This document shows positions 5,405 through 5,446 of a stretch of 5,446 bases of DNA, in pieces. Under the pieces are notes generated by a model. The model saw only the letters and a list, made by a program, of their open reading frames with translations, made no database searches and was not told the DNA's origin. A program made the translations under genes and the position numbers. The DNA is from Actinomycetota bacterium. GTDB lineage: Bacteria; Actinomycetota; Humimicrobiia; Humimicrobiales; Humimicrobiaceae. Numbering within the stretch: the first letter of the stretch is position 1; each line of letters opens with the position of its first letter. Location of the stretch: assembly GCA_023379515.1 (NCBI GenBank), contig JAMCQQ010000109.1:1-5446 (forward strand), given 5' to 3'.

Positions 5405-5446
5405 TTAATAATTAAATTTTATTTCTTTAGCTTTTTCAAGTTTTCT
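5405..5446 (-). CDS. possible C-terminal tail of an upstream gene (partial)
   Basis: Read leftward from the window edge, one frame gives 13 lysine-rich codons (RKLEKAKEIKFNY) ending in TAA at 5407-5405. It could be the last part of a gene upstream of aroB; in many genomes that gene is aroK (shikimate kinase) or aroC. Too little is visible to identify a family. A second frame is also open (ENLKKLKK, stop at 5421-5419) and is an equally possible true tail; the third frame closes almost at once. The presence of some gene end here is inferred from tight packing on this strand, not shown by homology. Confidence 0.3.
   Translation of the reverse strand, partial: RKLEKAKEIKFNY
5411..5439 (-). promoter_or_regulatory. 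possible sigma-70 type promoter upstream of aroB
   Basis: On the minus strand TTGAAA (5439-5434) is followed after exactly 17 bases by TTTAAT (5416-5411). Each differs from the -35 and -10 consensus at one base. Transcription would begin near 5404, giving a leader of about 50 bases before the ATT start of aroB. The region is very AT-rich, so a chance match is quite possible, and the site would lie inside the end of the upstream gene. Confidence 0.3.

Noticed and set aside
1..5446. A previously undescribed defence, mobile or biosynthetic system
   Set aside because: Every long gene belongs to a well-known housekeeping family, all on one strand with tight spacing. No repeats, integrase, transposase, CRISPR spacing, tRNA or unexplained gap longer than about 100 bases is present.

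Overview
The window is a compact run of seven housekeeping genes, all read from the minus strand (right to left). In transcription order they are aroB, aroQ, an M24 aminopeptidase P-like gene, efp, nusB, ispA and tlyA. Base composition is clearly AT-rich, and the standard genetic code fits (TGA is used as a stop in aroB and tlyA). I see no RNA gene, mobile element, CRISPR array or phage gene. Coding density is very high: gaps between genes are 0 to about 18 bases, and aroB and aroQ overlap.

Layout. Bases 5354-5446 hold the probable tail of an upstream gene cut by the window edge, a possible promoter, a six-codon mini-ORF and the aroB ribosome binding site. Bases 3805-5353 carry two shikimate-pathway enzymes: 3-dehydroquinate synthase (step 2) and type II 3-dehydroquinate dehydratase (step 3). 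Bases 2688-3800 encode an Xaa-Pro peptidase. Bases 2112-2672 encode elongation factor P, and 1701-2111 encode NusB. Bases 804-1682 encode a short-chain prenyl diphosphate synthase, and 11-799 (or 835) encode a TlyA-type rRNA 2'-O-methyltransferase. The first 10 bases lie beyond the last stop and hold nothing readable.

Organism. The order aroQ - aminopeptidase P - efp ... nusB ... ispA ... tlyA matches the Bacillus/Clostridium chromosomal neighbourhood. The genes usually interspersed there (spoIIIA, accBC, folD, xseA/xseB, dxs) are absent. An aroB-aroQ-pepP-efp-nusB order is also common in actinobacterial lineages. The window therefore suggests a Gram-positive-type or candidate bacterial lineage with low GC and tightly packed genes. 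I cannot place it further.

Function. The genes link aromatic amino acid precursor synthesis, peptide turnover, relief of proline-stalled ribosomes, rRNA transcription antitermination, isoprenoid synthesis and rRNA methylation. They form one probable polycistronic unit rather than one pathway. I find no undescribed system. The most notable signal is that aroB appears to start at a rare ATT codon, which a standard gene caller would miss by placing the start 21 codons downstream.
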